Positions 1 to 10,080 of a stretch of 64,000 nt of DNA are shown here, piece after piece. A model generated the notes under the pieces. The model was not told the DNA's origin, made no database searches, and was given only the letters and a program-made list of their open reading frames with translations. A program made the position numbers and the translations under genes. Each line of letters opens with the position of its first letter. Positions within the stretch are counted from its first letter, which is position 1. Origin of the DNA: Hyperoodon ampullatus (taxonomy: Eukaryota > Chordata > Mammalia > Artiodactyla > Ziphiidae); contig OX457074.1 of assembly GCA_949752795.1 (NCBI GenBank), forward strand, positions 2,183,527 to 2,247,526, in the 5' to 3' direction.

Positions 1-777
1 TGCGCAATATGGGGCCCAAGCCGGGTGGCCCGTTGGAATGGCAACAGAGAGCCCCGCCCCAGGCGACGGATACGCGTCAGAGGTGCTTGCTGAGCTCGGC
101 GGCTAGAGGGGGCGACGGAAGAGGGGACCCAAGGCCTCTAGCCCTTCCTCGTCCTCCCCTTCCGGGTCCGGAGGATGTTCTTCCAAACAGGGAGGAGAAC
201 CCGCGTGGGGGCAGGGGACTGATCGCAATGCCCTGTTTCCCACTCTCCCCATCATTTATATCATTTCTCCGACTTGAAACATTTCCGTTTTTCCCCACCC
301 CCACGACGTTTGGGGCGCCAGCCTGAGGACCTAAGTGTTCCCAGAATCTTACCCCCCTTTTATCGGTGAACTTCAGTCTTCAGAGGGGTTCCTTGAGCCC
401 CGTGGCCGCCCAAAGCTATCAATCATGAGTCTGAGAATGCCAGAGACCATCCCTGGCCAAACTTTTTAGCTTAGAGGAGAAACACAGAAGGAGAGGGACT
501 GTCTGAGGCTTCACAGCGGAGTATTCCGCACAGCTAGATTGCTGGACTTGGAGCTTACAGCCCTTCCCTTTCTGTAAAGTGGGGGCAATATGGATCCATG
601 AGAACGGAAGCAAAAGTGCTTTGTAAACTGTAAAGCTCTGGAGAGAGTAAGGGGTCTTTTATTTATAACTGACAGTGCAAGGCAATAGCTGCCCAGGGCC
701 AGCCCACTGGCACAGCCCAAGAGCTGGGAGAGGTCAGATTTAGAAGCTACCACTCAGTGATAGAGGATTAGGAAATA
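1..777. other. Intergenic DNA with a CpG-rich left edge
   Basis: The first roughly 330 bases are GC-rich with many CpG dinucleotides and look like the edge of a CpG island continuing off the window. From about 420 to 777 the sequence is ordinary unique DNA. I see no exon with splice sites and no recognisable protein. By synteny SGCA should lie further to the left, but nothing here resembles it. Confidence 0.4.
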
Positions 778-789
778 AAAGAAACAAAA

Positions 790-1285
790 TCTCACTCTTT
801 TACCAAGGACCTGCCAACATGGGCCACGTTGGCACCAAAACCGTGAAGAAGGTGGCCCGGGTCATCAATGAGAAATAATACAAGTTCCTGGGCAATGAAT
901 TCTGCACCAAAAAGCGTGTGTGCGAGGAGATGGCCATTATTCCCAGCAAGAAGCTTCGCAAGGAGAAAGCAGGCTATGTCACACCTCTGATGAAGCAGTT
1001 TCAGAGAGGCCCAGTGAGAAGTGTCTCCATTAAGCTGCAGGAGGAGAGAGAGGGGAGAGAGAATTATGTGCCTGAGGTCTCAGCCCTGGATCAGGAGATC
1101 ATTGAAGTAGATCCTGACACTAAGGAAATGCTGAAGCTCTTGAACTTTGGCAACCTGTCCAATCTGCAGATCGCTCAGCCCACAGTTGGGATGAATTTCA
1201 AAACACCACGGAGCCAGTTGACTCTGCTGTGCTGTAATATTTTCACCCTAAACCTTGGGACCAAAAAAAAAAAAAGGAAAAAAAG
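790..1285 (+). pseudogene. RPS17P: Processed pseudogene of ribosomal protein S17 (RPS17)
   Basis: An intronless copy of RPS17, a 40S ribosomal subunit protein of about 135 residues. It begins with the end of the 5' leader (a TTTTACCAAGG-type tract), has the ATG at 819 and reads clearly as S17 ([48 protein letters not shown]). It is dead: codon 20 is an in-frame TAA (876-878), and near the C-terminus one base appears lost after the KTPR codons, so the normal stop is out of frame. The 3' UTR remnant runs into an A-rich tail from about 1262. An 11-base direct repeat, AAAGAAACAAA, lies at 778-788 and 1286-1296, as expected for a LINE-mediated target-site duplication, although it is A-rich and so not decisive alone. 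Confidence 0.93.
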
Positions 1286-1296
1286 AAAGAAACAAA

Positions 1297-2330
1297 GACT
1301 CAGGCTTTTTTTTGCAGATGGTATGATTATTTATATAGAAAACCCAAGAGATTCCATAGGCATGTTGTCAGAGCTATTAAGAGAGATCAGCAAGGTTGCT
1401 GGACAAAGTTTAACATCCAAATACAAATAAAATACAAAATTCTGCAGTGTTTCTATACACAAGCAATAATTTATTAGAAACTGTAATATCTTTTTAAAAA
1501 GAAATCCTTCACAATAAAATTACAATTGTACAGAACCCAGAAAACTATTAGAAAAGATATTTGTGAAGAAAAACTTTAGGCTATAAAACGATAAAAACTA
1601 TAGGCTAAAAAAAGAATAAATTGAGAGATGGAGAGATGTATTAAGTTTAGGGATAAGAAGCTTCAATGTCACTAAGACAGTTCTCTCCATAAAAATATGT
1701 CGATTCAAGGCAAGTCCGCTGAATATTCTAACAGGAGTTTTCAAAGAGCCAGGCAAAATCATTCTAAAATTCATATGGGAGAGCAAAGGACCAAGAATAG
1801 ACTAGACAATTCTGAAAGGAAGACTTATTTGAAAGAGGTAGTAATTAAAACAAGGTGGTATTGGTGCTGGGCTAGACAAAGAGATCAATAGAATAGAGTG
1901 CCCAGAAACAGATCCAAGCATATGTAGGAATGTGATTTATGATGGCAGTGGCATTGCCACTTAATGAGAGAGAATAGGCAACTCAATAAAAAGTGTTGTG
2001 ACAGTTGACTTTTCATCCATAAATATTAATTCCAGATGGATTAAAGACCTAAAAGTGAGAAACAAAACTTTAAAATAATTAGAAGAAAATGTCGGAGATC
2101 TCAGAGTAGAAAAAGATTTCTTAGATGAGAGACACAACTCACCAAAGATTGATTTCATTACATTACCAAAAAAAAAAAAAAAGCTTTCTTCTATGAAAAT
2201 GACATTATAAACAAAGTTAAAAGACAAGCAACAGCCTAGGTGATAATATCGGCAGCACATAAAGCAGATAAAAAGTTAGTATCCAGGATATATAAAGACC
2301 TCCTGCGCATCAATAAAGCAAGCACAGAAC
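1297..2330 (+). mobile_element. L1 LINE fragment (end of ORF2, 5' part)
   Basis: A decayed sense-strand L1. Near 1311-1370 the translation resembles the reverse transcriptase active-site block ([11 protein letters not shown], where L1 normally has FADD), followed by sequence like the C-terminal ORF2 region (intact L1s read SRKIDKEIQ-like and VANKLI-like there) broken by frameshifts. The catalytic block is mutated and the reading frame is destroyed, so it is inactive. It stops at about 2330, where an unrelated segment intervenes, and resumes near 2871. Confidence 0.8.
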
Positions 2331-2870
2331 TTTTGAGTGCCACCCCAAATGTCAGTCTTTCCCTTATTCCTTGCTAACAGAATCCTGATTCAAAAGTCAG
2401 GGGTCTAGGCTTTGGGTGAGGCTGGGCCTTCCCCATCCCCATCAGGTGAACGGTGATTGGTCTAAATAGAGCATGATAATACAGTTCCTCTGGTCAACGA
2501 TTAGTTTAGGTGTGGACATGTATGCAGTTCTGTCCACTGAGACCAGAAGGAAGAGCTCCTGTGGGCATCTAGGAAAAAAGACACTGAGAAGAAAGCATCC
2601 ACTTTCTTCTGCCTCTGGACATTGTTGTCTGCGTGAGACACCCGGAGCTGAGGCAGCCATCATGGACCATGGGGGGGGCCAGTCTAGGAAGCAAACCAAC
2701 ATGATGAGGAGGGTCTTATAGAAAGATGGAAAGAACCTCTTCCTTGATGTCATAGTTGAGTCTCTAAATGAACCAAACCTAGGACTCCTTGTTATGTGAG
2801 ATAATAAAATTCCCTTTTTTGCTTAAACCACTCCTAGTTGGGCTTTCTGTAACTTGTATCAACAGCTGCA
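2331..2870. mobile_element. Unclassified segment inserted in the L1, LTR-like
   Basis: About 540 bases that do not match L1 separate the two L1 blocks, which are otherwise collinear. The right part contains GATAATAAAATTCCC and a TTAAACCACT-like stretch followed by a TTCTGTAACTTG-like end, a style seen at the polyadenylation end of ancient mammalian solitary LTRs. I cannot name the family and saw no clear target-site duplication. Confidence 0.45.
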
Positions 2871-3890
2871 CTGGAGAGCAAAGGATGTGGACGTAAGCAA
2901 TTTGCCTGGAGGAAACCCAGATGGCCAATAAGCATGATAAGATGCTCTACCTCAGAGGCAGGGAATGCAGATTCAAATGAGATACCACTTCACACCCATC
3001 AGATTGGCAAAAATAGAAAGTCTAACGAGAGCAGATGTTGGCAAGGATGTGGTCAGACAGGACATCTTGTACAAATGCTGGTGGTGAAAGCATAAACTGG
3101 CTGAGAGAGCAGCTTGGCAGTACTAGTCTAGGTGACAGGGCGCCTGCAACCCTGGCTTCCTGCTCCGAGCTGTACACTCCAGAGATGGGTTAGACAAGCA
3201 CAAGCGTGTCCATCGCAGCCCTGCTTATAACAGCAAAACATAGAAACAACTAAAAGGCCCATTAGTAGAGGAACTGGTAAATAAGTTGTGGCTTATTCAT
3301 ATGATGAAATAGAAAACAGAAGTTGATATGAATGAACCAAAGCCACATGTATTAATGTGGCTGCATTGTGGAAGACACCTCAAGTGAGAAAAAGACACAG
3401 AATGATACACACAGCATGATGGTCGTTATATACATTTTAATAATACAGAAAGCATTACCATATGCTGCTTTATGAATACTTAAATGTGTAGGGAAAATAT
3501 GAAATTATGGGCTAGACTTAAAAGGTAAGGAAATTCTGACATATGTTACAACGTGGGTGAATCCTGAGGACATTATGCTATTCGAAATAAGCCAGTCACA
3601 AAAGGACAAATACGGTATGATTCCATTTATATGCTGTACCTAGAGTAGTCAAATTCATAGAGACAGGAAGTAGAATGGTGGTTGCCAGGGGCTCGGGGGT
3701 GGGGGCCTGGGGAGTTATTGTTTAGTGGGTAGAGAGTTTCAGTTTGGAAAGATGAAAAAGTTCTGGAGATGGATAATGGCGATGGTTGCATAACAATGCA
3801 AGTGTACTTAATGCCAATGAACTGTACACTTAAAATGGTTAAAATAGTAAATTTTATGTTATGTATATCTGACAATTAAAAATGGTAATT
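2871..3890 (+). mobile_element. L1 LINE fragment (3' end of ORF2 and 3' UTR)
   Basis: Continuation of the same old L1: GATACCACTTCACACCCATCA, the AATGCTGGTGG region, the 'gcccattag' region and a long 3' UTR ending in a TGTACACTTAAAATGG block and GACAATTAAAAATGG at about 3885. This is the 3' end of older mammalian L1M-type elements. It carries many stops and small deletions. Confidence 0.8.
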
Positions 3891-3906
3891 TAAGAATTAT
3901 GGGCTA

Positions 3907-4199
3907 GGGACTTCCCTGGAGGCTCAGTGGTTAAGAATCCGCCTGCCAATGCAGGGGACACGGGTTTGAGCCCTGGTCCGGGAAGATCCCACATGCCGCG
4001 GAGCAACTAAGCCCACGTGCCACAACTACTGAAGCCCGCGAGCCTAGAGCCCATGCTCTGCCACAAGAGAAGCCATCGCAATGAGAAGCCCGCGCACCGC
4101 AATGGTAGCCCCTGCTCGCCACAACTATACAAAGCCCACGTGCAGCAACGAAGACCCAATGCAGCCAAAATATTAATTAATTAATTAGTTAATTAATTT
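3907..4199 (+). mobile_element. CHR-type tRNA-derived SINE (copy 1)
   Basis: The head contains the tRNA-derived block (CTCAGTGGTTAAGAATCCGC) and the box-B-like GGTTTGAGCCCTGG, followed by the CHR body and an AT-rich tail of TTAA repeats. A 16-base direct repeat with one mismatch flanks it (3891-3906 and 4200-4215, core AATTATGGGCTA), which proves insertion by retrotransposition directly downstream of the L1. Confidence 0.9.
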
Positions 4200-4289
4200 T
4201 AAAAATTATGGGCTATAAAGGATGCATTCCAAATTTGTGAGAGTGGGTAAGGTGGGCAACAGGACTGGGGATAAAGAGAAAGGGGGTTG

Positions 4290-4592
4290 GGGCTTCCCTG
4301 GTGGTGCAGTGGTTGAGAGTCCGCCTGCCAATGCAGGGGACACGGGTTCGAGCCCTGGTCCGGGAAGATCCCACATGCCGCGGAGCAACTGGGCCCGTGC
4401 ACCATAACTACTGAGCCTGTGCGTCTGGAGCCTGTGCTCCACAACAAGAGAGGCCGAGATAGTGAGAGGCCCGCGCACCGCGATGAAGAGTGGCCCCAGC
4501 TCACCGCAACTAGAGAAAACCCTCGCACAGAAACGAAGACCCAACAGCCAAAAACAAATAAATAAATTTATTTAAAAAAAAAAAAGAAAGAA
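4290..4592 (+). mobile_element. CHR-type tRNA-derived SINE (copy 2)
   Basis: A second sense copy with the same tRNA-like head, GGTTCGAGCCCTGG box B, body and A-rich tail. Flanking repeats GAAAGGGGGTTG (4278-4289) and GAAAGGGGATTG (4593-4604) differ by one base. The right flank runs straight into the head of an older SINE in the opposite orientation. Confidence 0.9.
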
Positions 4593-4597
4593 AGAAA

Positions 4598-4672
4598 GGG
4601 GATTGAACCTGTGCCCCCTGCATTGGGAGTGTGGAGTCTTAACCACTGGACCATCAGGCAAGTCTCTGATAG
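4598..4672 (-). mobile_element. SINE fragment, antisense
   Basis: Reverse complement of the tRNA-like SINE head: GATTGAACCTGTGCCCC, CTGCATTGGGAG, TTAACCACTGGACC. Only about 75 bases are left, and sense copy 2 lies immediately to its left. Confidence 0.7.
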
Positions 4673-4716
4673 CATTTATAAATTCTGTTTGTTATGTGAT
4701 TCTCTGAACTTTTCTT

Positions 4717-4801
4717 TTTTTTTGGCCCCTACCAGGAATCAAACCTGAGCCCATGGCAGTGATAACACCAAGTCCTAACCACTGGACTGCCGTGGAATTC
4801 C
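4717..4801 (-). mobile_element. Short tRNA-derived SINE, antisense, with perfect TSD
   Basis: Poly-T start, then the reverse complement of a tRNA-like head (AGGAATCAAACC, TAACCACTGGACTGCC). CTGAACTTTTCTT occurs at 4704-4716 and again at 4802-4814, a perfect 13-base target-site duplication. The body is much shorter than the sense copies nearby, so this is a head-only SINE. Confidence 0.8.
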
Positions 4802-5482
4802 CTGAACTTTTCTTATTTTTAAAGAAACTTTTCAAACCAAAAGTAAAAAAGTAAGTGTAAATTCTTTTTCTTTTTTTTTTTTCTCTCAGAAAGAAGAGTT
4901 CTCTAAAGTAGAACTGCCCTGAAGTGGCAAGATTTGTCACCCAACCCTCACCCTCAAGGCCACCTGAAGTGCAAAGGATTGAGTGTGGAGCCTGAAAGCT
5001 GGCTTTGCAGACAGTACCTAGGCCAGGCGCATGCAGCCTGGCCGAGCCCGGTGGAACCAGTTGGGAGGGGAGCTGGCAGAGCCAGGATTCTCTCTCCTTT
5101 GATCTTGGGCAGGTGAGGCAAAGGCTGGTGGGAAGGTGACTCTGAGAGCCAGTCTCTTCCCCAGGCATCCACTGCAGATCCAGAGAGCAGATGAAAAATA
5201 GAAACCAACATCAAAACACAGGAATGTGTAATAATAGCAGTTGGAGCAGGCAGGAGAGAGTTCTTCGAATCTGCGGATGACAGAATAATATTGCTCAATC
5301 TTTCCAGTTATTGTTTTTTCTTTGACCTCCCTGTATATCTCTGGAGCTCCGACGGCTATGGCTGTCTGCTTTGCAAAATACATATTTACAAACCCTCTAT
5401 GTCTAGCTAAATATAGGCTTTCTTTTAAAGCAACTGATGATCTGGAGAAATCTTTCCTCTGTCCTAACCCTTCCCTGCCCCC

Positions 5483-5483
<1 letters not shown>

Positions 5484-5525
<42 letters not shown>
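5484..5525. repeat. CA dinucleotide microsatellite
   Basis: An uninterrupted run of about 21 CA units, likely polymorphic in length. Confidence 0.95.
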
Positions 5526-5528
<3 letters not shown>

Positions 5529-5984
5529 GACTCTTCCTTCTTGGTCTCCTTCCTGAATCTCCAAGAGGTATCTGAACTTTCCAAGTGACACTAGAATGAA
5601 GCGTGGAGGGTGAATGAAAGACAGGGGGGCCGAGCCGAGGGACCCAGGCAAGCCGGTCTCCCAGCTGTGGGAGGACCCCAAGGGGCACTCTTTCTGCAGG
5701 GGCACTGGGGGACTCGAGACACTAAGAGGTAGGAATGAAAAACACTTTGGGAGGTAGAGAAGGAAGGTCACCTTCACTCCAGGGATGATCCCAAAAGCTT
5801 TGGAGGAGCTGCAGGCAGGGGGTGCTTATATTTCAGAATTTCATATAAGAGACCTTAAAAGGAAACGAGAGGCCCTATAGTCCAGTGAAGGCACACGTGG
5901 AGATGCAAGTACCCATGCCCACTTTCAGTCATACCTCCCCACGCATGTACACGTGTGCACACACACCCATACATGTTCAGATGT

Positions 5985-6200
5985 ACATGTAATCAATAAC
6001 AGCCAACACACCAAGCTCCTACTTTGTGCCAGGAGCTGTTCTAAATGTATTTAATTCTCACAACACTATGAGGTTGGTCTGTTATCTCCATTTTACACAT
6101 GAAGAAATTTGTTGAAGTCCCTTAACTGGGCAGTGGCAGGTTGGAGATTCTAACAAAGATGGTCTGGCTGCAAAGCCCATGTTCTGCTCTGTTCCAGAAT
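5985..6200 (-). mobile_element. MIR SINE remnant
   Basis: Contains the reverse complement of the MIR core: 'tttgtgccaggagctgt', TTTAATTCTCACAAC, a TCTCCATTTTACA block and a 'aagtccctta' region. No target-site duplication survives, as expected for an ancient copy. Confidence 0.8.
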
Positions 6201-7019
6201 TGGGAACAACCAGGATCGCCTATGCTCAGGAGACACACTCAGACATTCAAATTTGAGCAAGTTGAGGAAACTGGGGCTTAGGGAGTGGAAACGACTAGCC
6301 CAAGGTCACTCAGCAAATGGGTGGAGCTAGGGCTCAGTTCAGACCTTGTGAACCCTGGTCTCTTTCGTCCAAAACTGGTAAGTCACTTCCCACTTCAAGT
6401 CTCAGCCTTCCTCATTCCCCCTGGGAAGGGGTCAGCCAAGGGCCACTAAAGGCCCTTCAACACTGACGTCCTGGATTCGAGCTCTCCTGTATATAAAACA
6501 TGTACACATAGGCAAGCCTTTCCAGCATCCTTGGATTAGCCCAAGTCCCCGGCAGAGGAGGACAGATGAAGGAGAGTGATTGGGGCAGGGGCCACTGGCT
6601 CACTACAAAACGACCAAAGAGCGGGGTCTAGGCCAGCCTTTGCTCAGATGACCCTAGCCACGGAAACACCACTTTCCGAGGCTGAGTCTCAAGGCCCCAG
6701 GGCTGGGAAGAGAAGGCAGCCTTGGCACCCAGCCTGGATGTGAGCCCAGGGTGCTAAGAGCTTGGGATTTATCGCAAATCAGGTCTCTCCCTGCCTTCAT
6801 CACCTTCATCACCTGTCTTTGCAGTTACCACCTGGTGTTTAAAACTATGAAGCCTCAAAGAACAGTCTCAGAGGGCCCCCATCACATTTGAGGGTGGCTG
6901 GGAAAACAGGGAGGGGCTTTATCTGAAGAATAAAGATTACCTCTCCCTATAGACGCCTCCAGGCTTTTTAGCAAGAACTGGGAAAGGCACACACCCTATT
7001 TTCTGTGTTCCATCCACTT

Positions 7020-7160
7020 TCACCTCAGTTTACCCTTTCAGAGCACAGAGAGGCTAAGGTATTTGTCCAGCGTCACACAGCTAGTAAGTGGTGGAGCCAG
7101 GATTTGAACTCTGGCAGCCTGGCTCCTGCGCCAGCTTTGGGAACCACTCTATTCCATGTC
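7020..7160 (-). mobile_element. MIR SINE remnant
   Basis: AGGCTAAGGTATTTGTCCA, GTCACACAGCTAGTAAGTGG and GGATTTGAACTCTGG are the reverse complement of the MIR tRNA-like 5' half. Confidence 0.8.
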
Positions 7161-9399
7161 AGAGGTAAGGAAGGAACTTCCATTCAAAGACCATCAGGCA
7201 GCTCCACAAAGGAAAAAGGAGAGAGAAAGAATGGCTAAATTACCCCGGGAGATAAGTAAGGATCTGAGGATCACAGCCTGAGGAATGAAAATTAGGTGCA
7301 AACCCTTCAGTTTGGGCGTAACCCTCCCCAAAGTAACCGCCCTCCTCACCCTTGCCCTCCTCACCCTCCCTGCAGGTGTGATTACTGCCTCAGGCAGGCA
7401 GGGACTGGGTGGAGAAGATAACGGCCATTCCCCACTCCTCTCACAGGCCAGCCGGCCTGGCGCCTGACCCCAGGGAAGGAGTGAGATGCTAAAGCACTCA
7501 TTGCTCCATAAAAGCTTCTTCGGGAATACTGGCAGGGGGCGTCGCCCAGGAAATAATGATCCCACTCTTTAGCCTCAGTCCTCCGAGCTCTGGGCTTGCT
7601 CCAACTGTCCTGCATCTCAAAGTACTTAAGAGGGTTTCACTCTTGGAAGTCTCAGGACAAGGGGGACGCAAGCATCCCGATTCTAGTCCGCTCCAAGCTG
7701 CTGCTGGAGATGTTGTTGGGGGTTGGGGTGGGGAGCGTCCACTGGGCCTGACTTGGTTCCCAGCTCCTCCTCCCATCCTTTAGAAGCTGGCTTCCCCACC
7801 TGGCCAGAAGTATGGGCACAGACCCCTTGGGCTGGGACCAGTTAGAATGACTCACCAAAGGGTGTGGGAGATTCTGGGCGGAACCCCCAGGGGCCTGTGC
7901 CCTCCCCCAATCCACACAAGAGCTTCTGAGGACACCGCCCAAACCCCCAACTAGGTGAGACTTCTGTCTCACGCAACTTCCATAGTGAGGTTGAGCGGGG
8001 GCGGGGGCGGAGGGCGCTGTGGGTGGGGAGGTTCAAGTCCCAGACTTGAGCTTGGAAACCCAAGTCCCAAAGCTCCTGCTCAGAACCCAAATCTTCCCTC
8101 TCCGTTAGCCTCAGGATTGCCAGCCTCAAGATCCAGTCCTGTGGTTCCTGGCCCCTCCCTGTCCCAATATTCAGGGTTCCCAGGCGGCTTCCCACACCCC
8201 ATCCCCCACGCTCTTTTGCACGTGCTAACCAGTGTATATCCCACAGAACCCACGCACATCCCAACAGTGGAGAGGTGAGAGGATTCCTTTCGACAGCCCT
8301 TCCAGGCAAGGGCAGTGGGTAGTGGGAGATCGGGGAGAAGAGGAAGAGGATGGAAGGGAAGAGGGCGGGGGAGGAGGCAGAGGCTGCAGGAAGGCCTGAG
8401 ATGCAGGAAGCAGCTGGGAGTGGGGGGAGGCTTTGTGCCTGAGTTGTTCTCTGGGTCCTAGGGTCCGCAACGTTCCCCATTTTCTGGGATCTGTGGAGTG
8501 AAGCCGTGCATCTGGATCTGTCATGGTCTAGGAGGTGGACCTTCACTCCCAGGCCCTGGCACCTGCGGAAGGGTAGAGGGCAGCCCCAGGCCCCTTGTTG
8601 TGTATGTGGGGGTTGGGGGGAGCATCAGAACAGCTGCCAGGACAGGGAACGTATAGGTCACTGCCCCCTTCCCCCTCCCTCCCTACACACACTTGCACAC
8701 AGTGGCCAGAATCCTTTAGATTAGAGATACAAGCTAGAGCTCTCCCTGGTGAAACTCTGGCCCCAGGCCTCCAGGATTCCTCCCCCAAAACTCCCTCCTC
8801 CTGTTTGAGAGGCAGGAGTGCTCTAGGACGGCCATGAAGGCAGGCATACCACCCCTTCTTTCCCAGCCTGGGTGCAGGGCAGGCAGGTGACAGGTCACCC
8901 TCTTCAGAATTCCAGAGGGCAAAAGCCAGCTTCGGACTGCCACCTGGGTGCTGAGGACCGTCTCCTTTCTCTCTTCCCCTTCCTCCTCCACCATAAGGCC
9001 AGCAACGCGCTGGGCCAAGGTTTCACGCCGTAAAGGGTGCAAAATGTTCCCTATGGGAAATTGTTAAAATGCGGATTCCAGGGCAATCTGAATTTTTTAA
9101 ATTTTCAAAGTGAACTATGCTAGGAAGCTCCAAGGACCTTGAAGGAAATGATCCTCTGCCCCTCTCCGCTCTTCCCCCTCCACACCTCGGGGAGAGGAGG
9201 GCCACACTGAGACCACAGTGGTTGGATTGCCAACGCCCAGTATTTAGTGGGAGTGCGGTTATGCGGGTTGTGAAAAGCCACAGTCAGAGGTTGGGATGGA
9301 AGGGCTGAAGTGTACAAGCCAGCGTCTGGGGTCAGTGGAAGGCTGTGGCGAGGCAAGGCCAGGGGAGGGGAATACAATCGCGTGGAGGGGAAGGGGAGG

Positions 9400-10080
9400 G
9401 CTCACAGGCCCCGGCCCCGGAAATCCGATCCCTTTAGGACCCAGAGGTGCCAGTCCCCAGCGGCGGCTGCGAGAAGGGCAGCCGCTCGGTCTCCGGCAGC
9501 CGCCGCTCCGGCAGAGCCAGAGAAAGACCGAGGCTCGGGGCGCGGGGGGGAGGGAGGGAGGGAGGGTAGTACAGCGGCGGAGCGGCCCGGGCCGGCCGAG
9601 CAGCCATGGGCGCCCTGCTGCCGGGCCCCCCAAGAGCCAAGGCCCCCGGCCGGGGTTGGGGGTGCCGGGGCTACCAGCCCCGCTGACACCGCCTCGGACG
9701 ATGTGAGCCGGCGCCTCCGCTGCTGCTTCGCGGGCAGGGCTCGCAGTCCCACCGGCCCCGGCCGCCGCTTTTCTAATTTGGGTGGGGGCGACCGTTCCAG
9801 GCCGCTCGGTCCTTGGTAGAGGGGCTGGCTGTCTTTGGCAGCTTGACTGGGGGAGGCGACCCACACAGGGCTCTCGGAGATATTTTTTCCCTTTTTTTTT
9901 TTTTTTTTTTTTTTTAAGCGAGGTTAACTGTTTTGGGCAGCTTGGTTTTGGGGGGAGGCTAAAAAAGGCCTTTCGGGGTTCCTTTTCTCTGGGGGAGGGG
10001 GCGGTGGTCCCGACTTGGCCAGCCGCCTGTTGGAAGGGGGGAGCGGGAAGCGTGGGGATGAGAACCCGGCTCCCCCCACT
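9400..10080 (+). promoter_or_regulatory. PPP1R9B: PPP1R9B CpG-island promoter and 5' leader
   Basis: A CpG-dense region running into coding exon 1, with GC-box-like stretches and no TATA box in an obvious position; the start site cannot be set from sequence alone. If the transcript starts in the upstream half, the leader carries three short upstream ORFs (9606-9686; a bare ATG-TGA at 9701-9706; 10058-10084, whose stop overlaps the spinophilin ATG) and a run of 24 T at 9892-9915. Such elements usually lower translation of the main ORF. Confidence 0.6.

Larger units (their letters stand above)
4815..9400. other. Intergenic DNA upstream of PPP1R9B
   Basis: I see no exon with supporting homology here. 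It holds a CA microsatellite at 5484-5525, MIR remnants (5985-6200, 6255-6365 and 7020-7160, all antisense), GC-rich patches near 7975-8030 and purine-rich DNA near 8320-8420. Open frames of up to about 230 codons on the minus strand around 7.8-8.5 kb have neither recognisable domains nor convincing start context and are treated as chance. Confidence 0.5.

Noticed and set aside
918..1430. 170-codon open frame that looks like a ribosomal protein gene
   Set aside because: It is the RPS17 retrocopy after its internal stop, running through the poly(A) tail into L1 sequence; it lacks the true start and normal C-terminus.
7842..8546. 234-codon minus-strand open frame upstream of PPP1R9B
   Set aside because: No domain and no supporting splice sites; composition fits chance in a GC-rich region.
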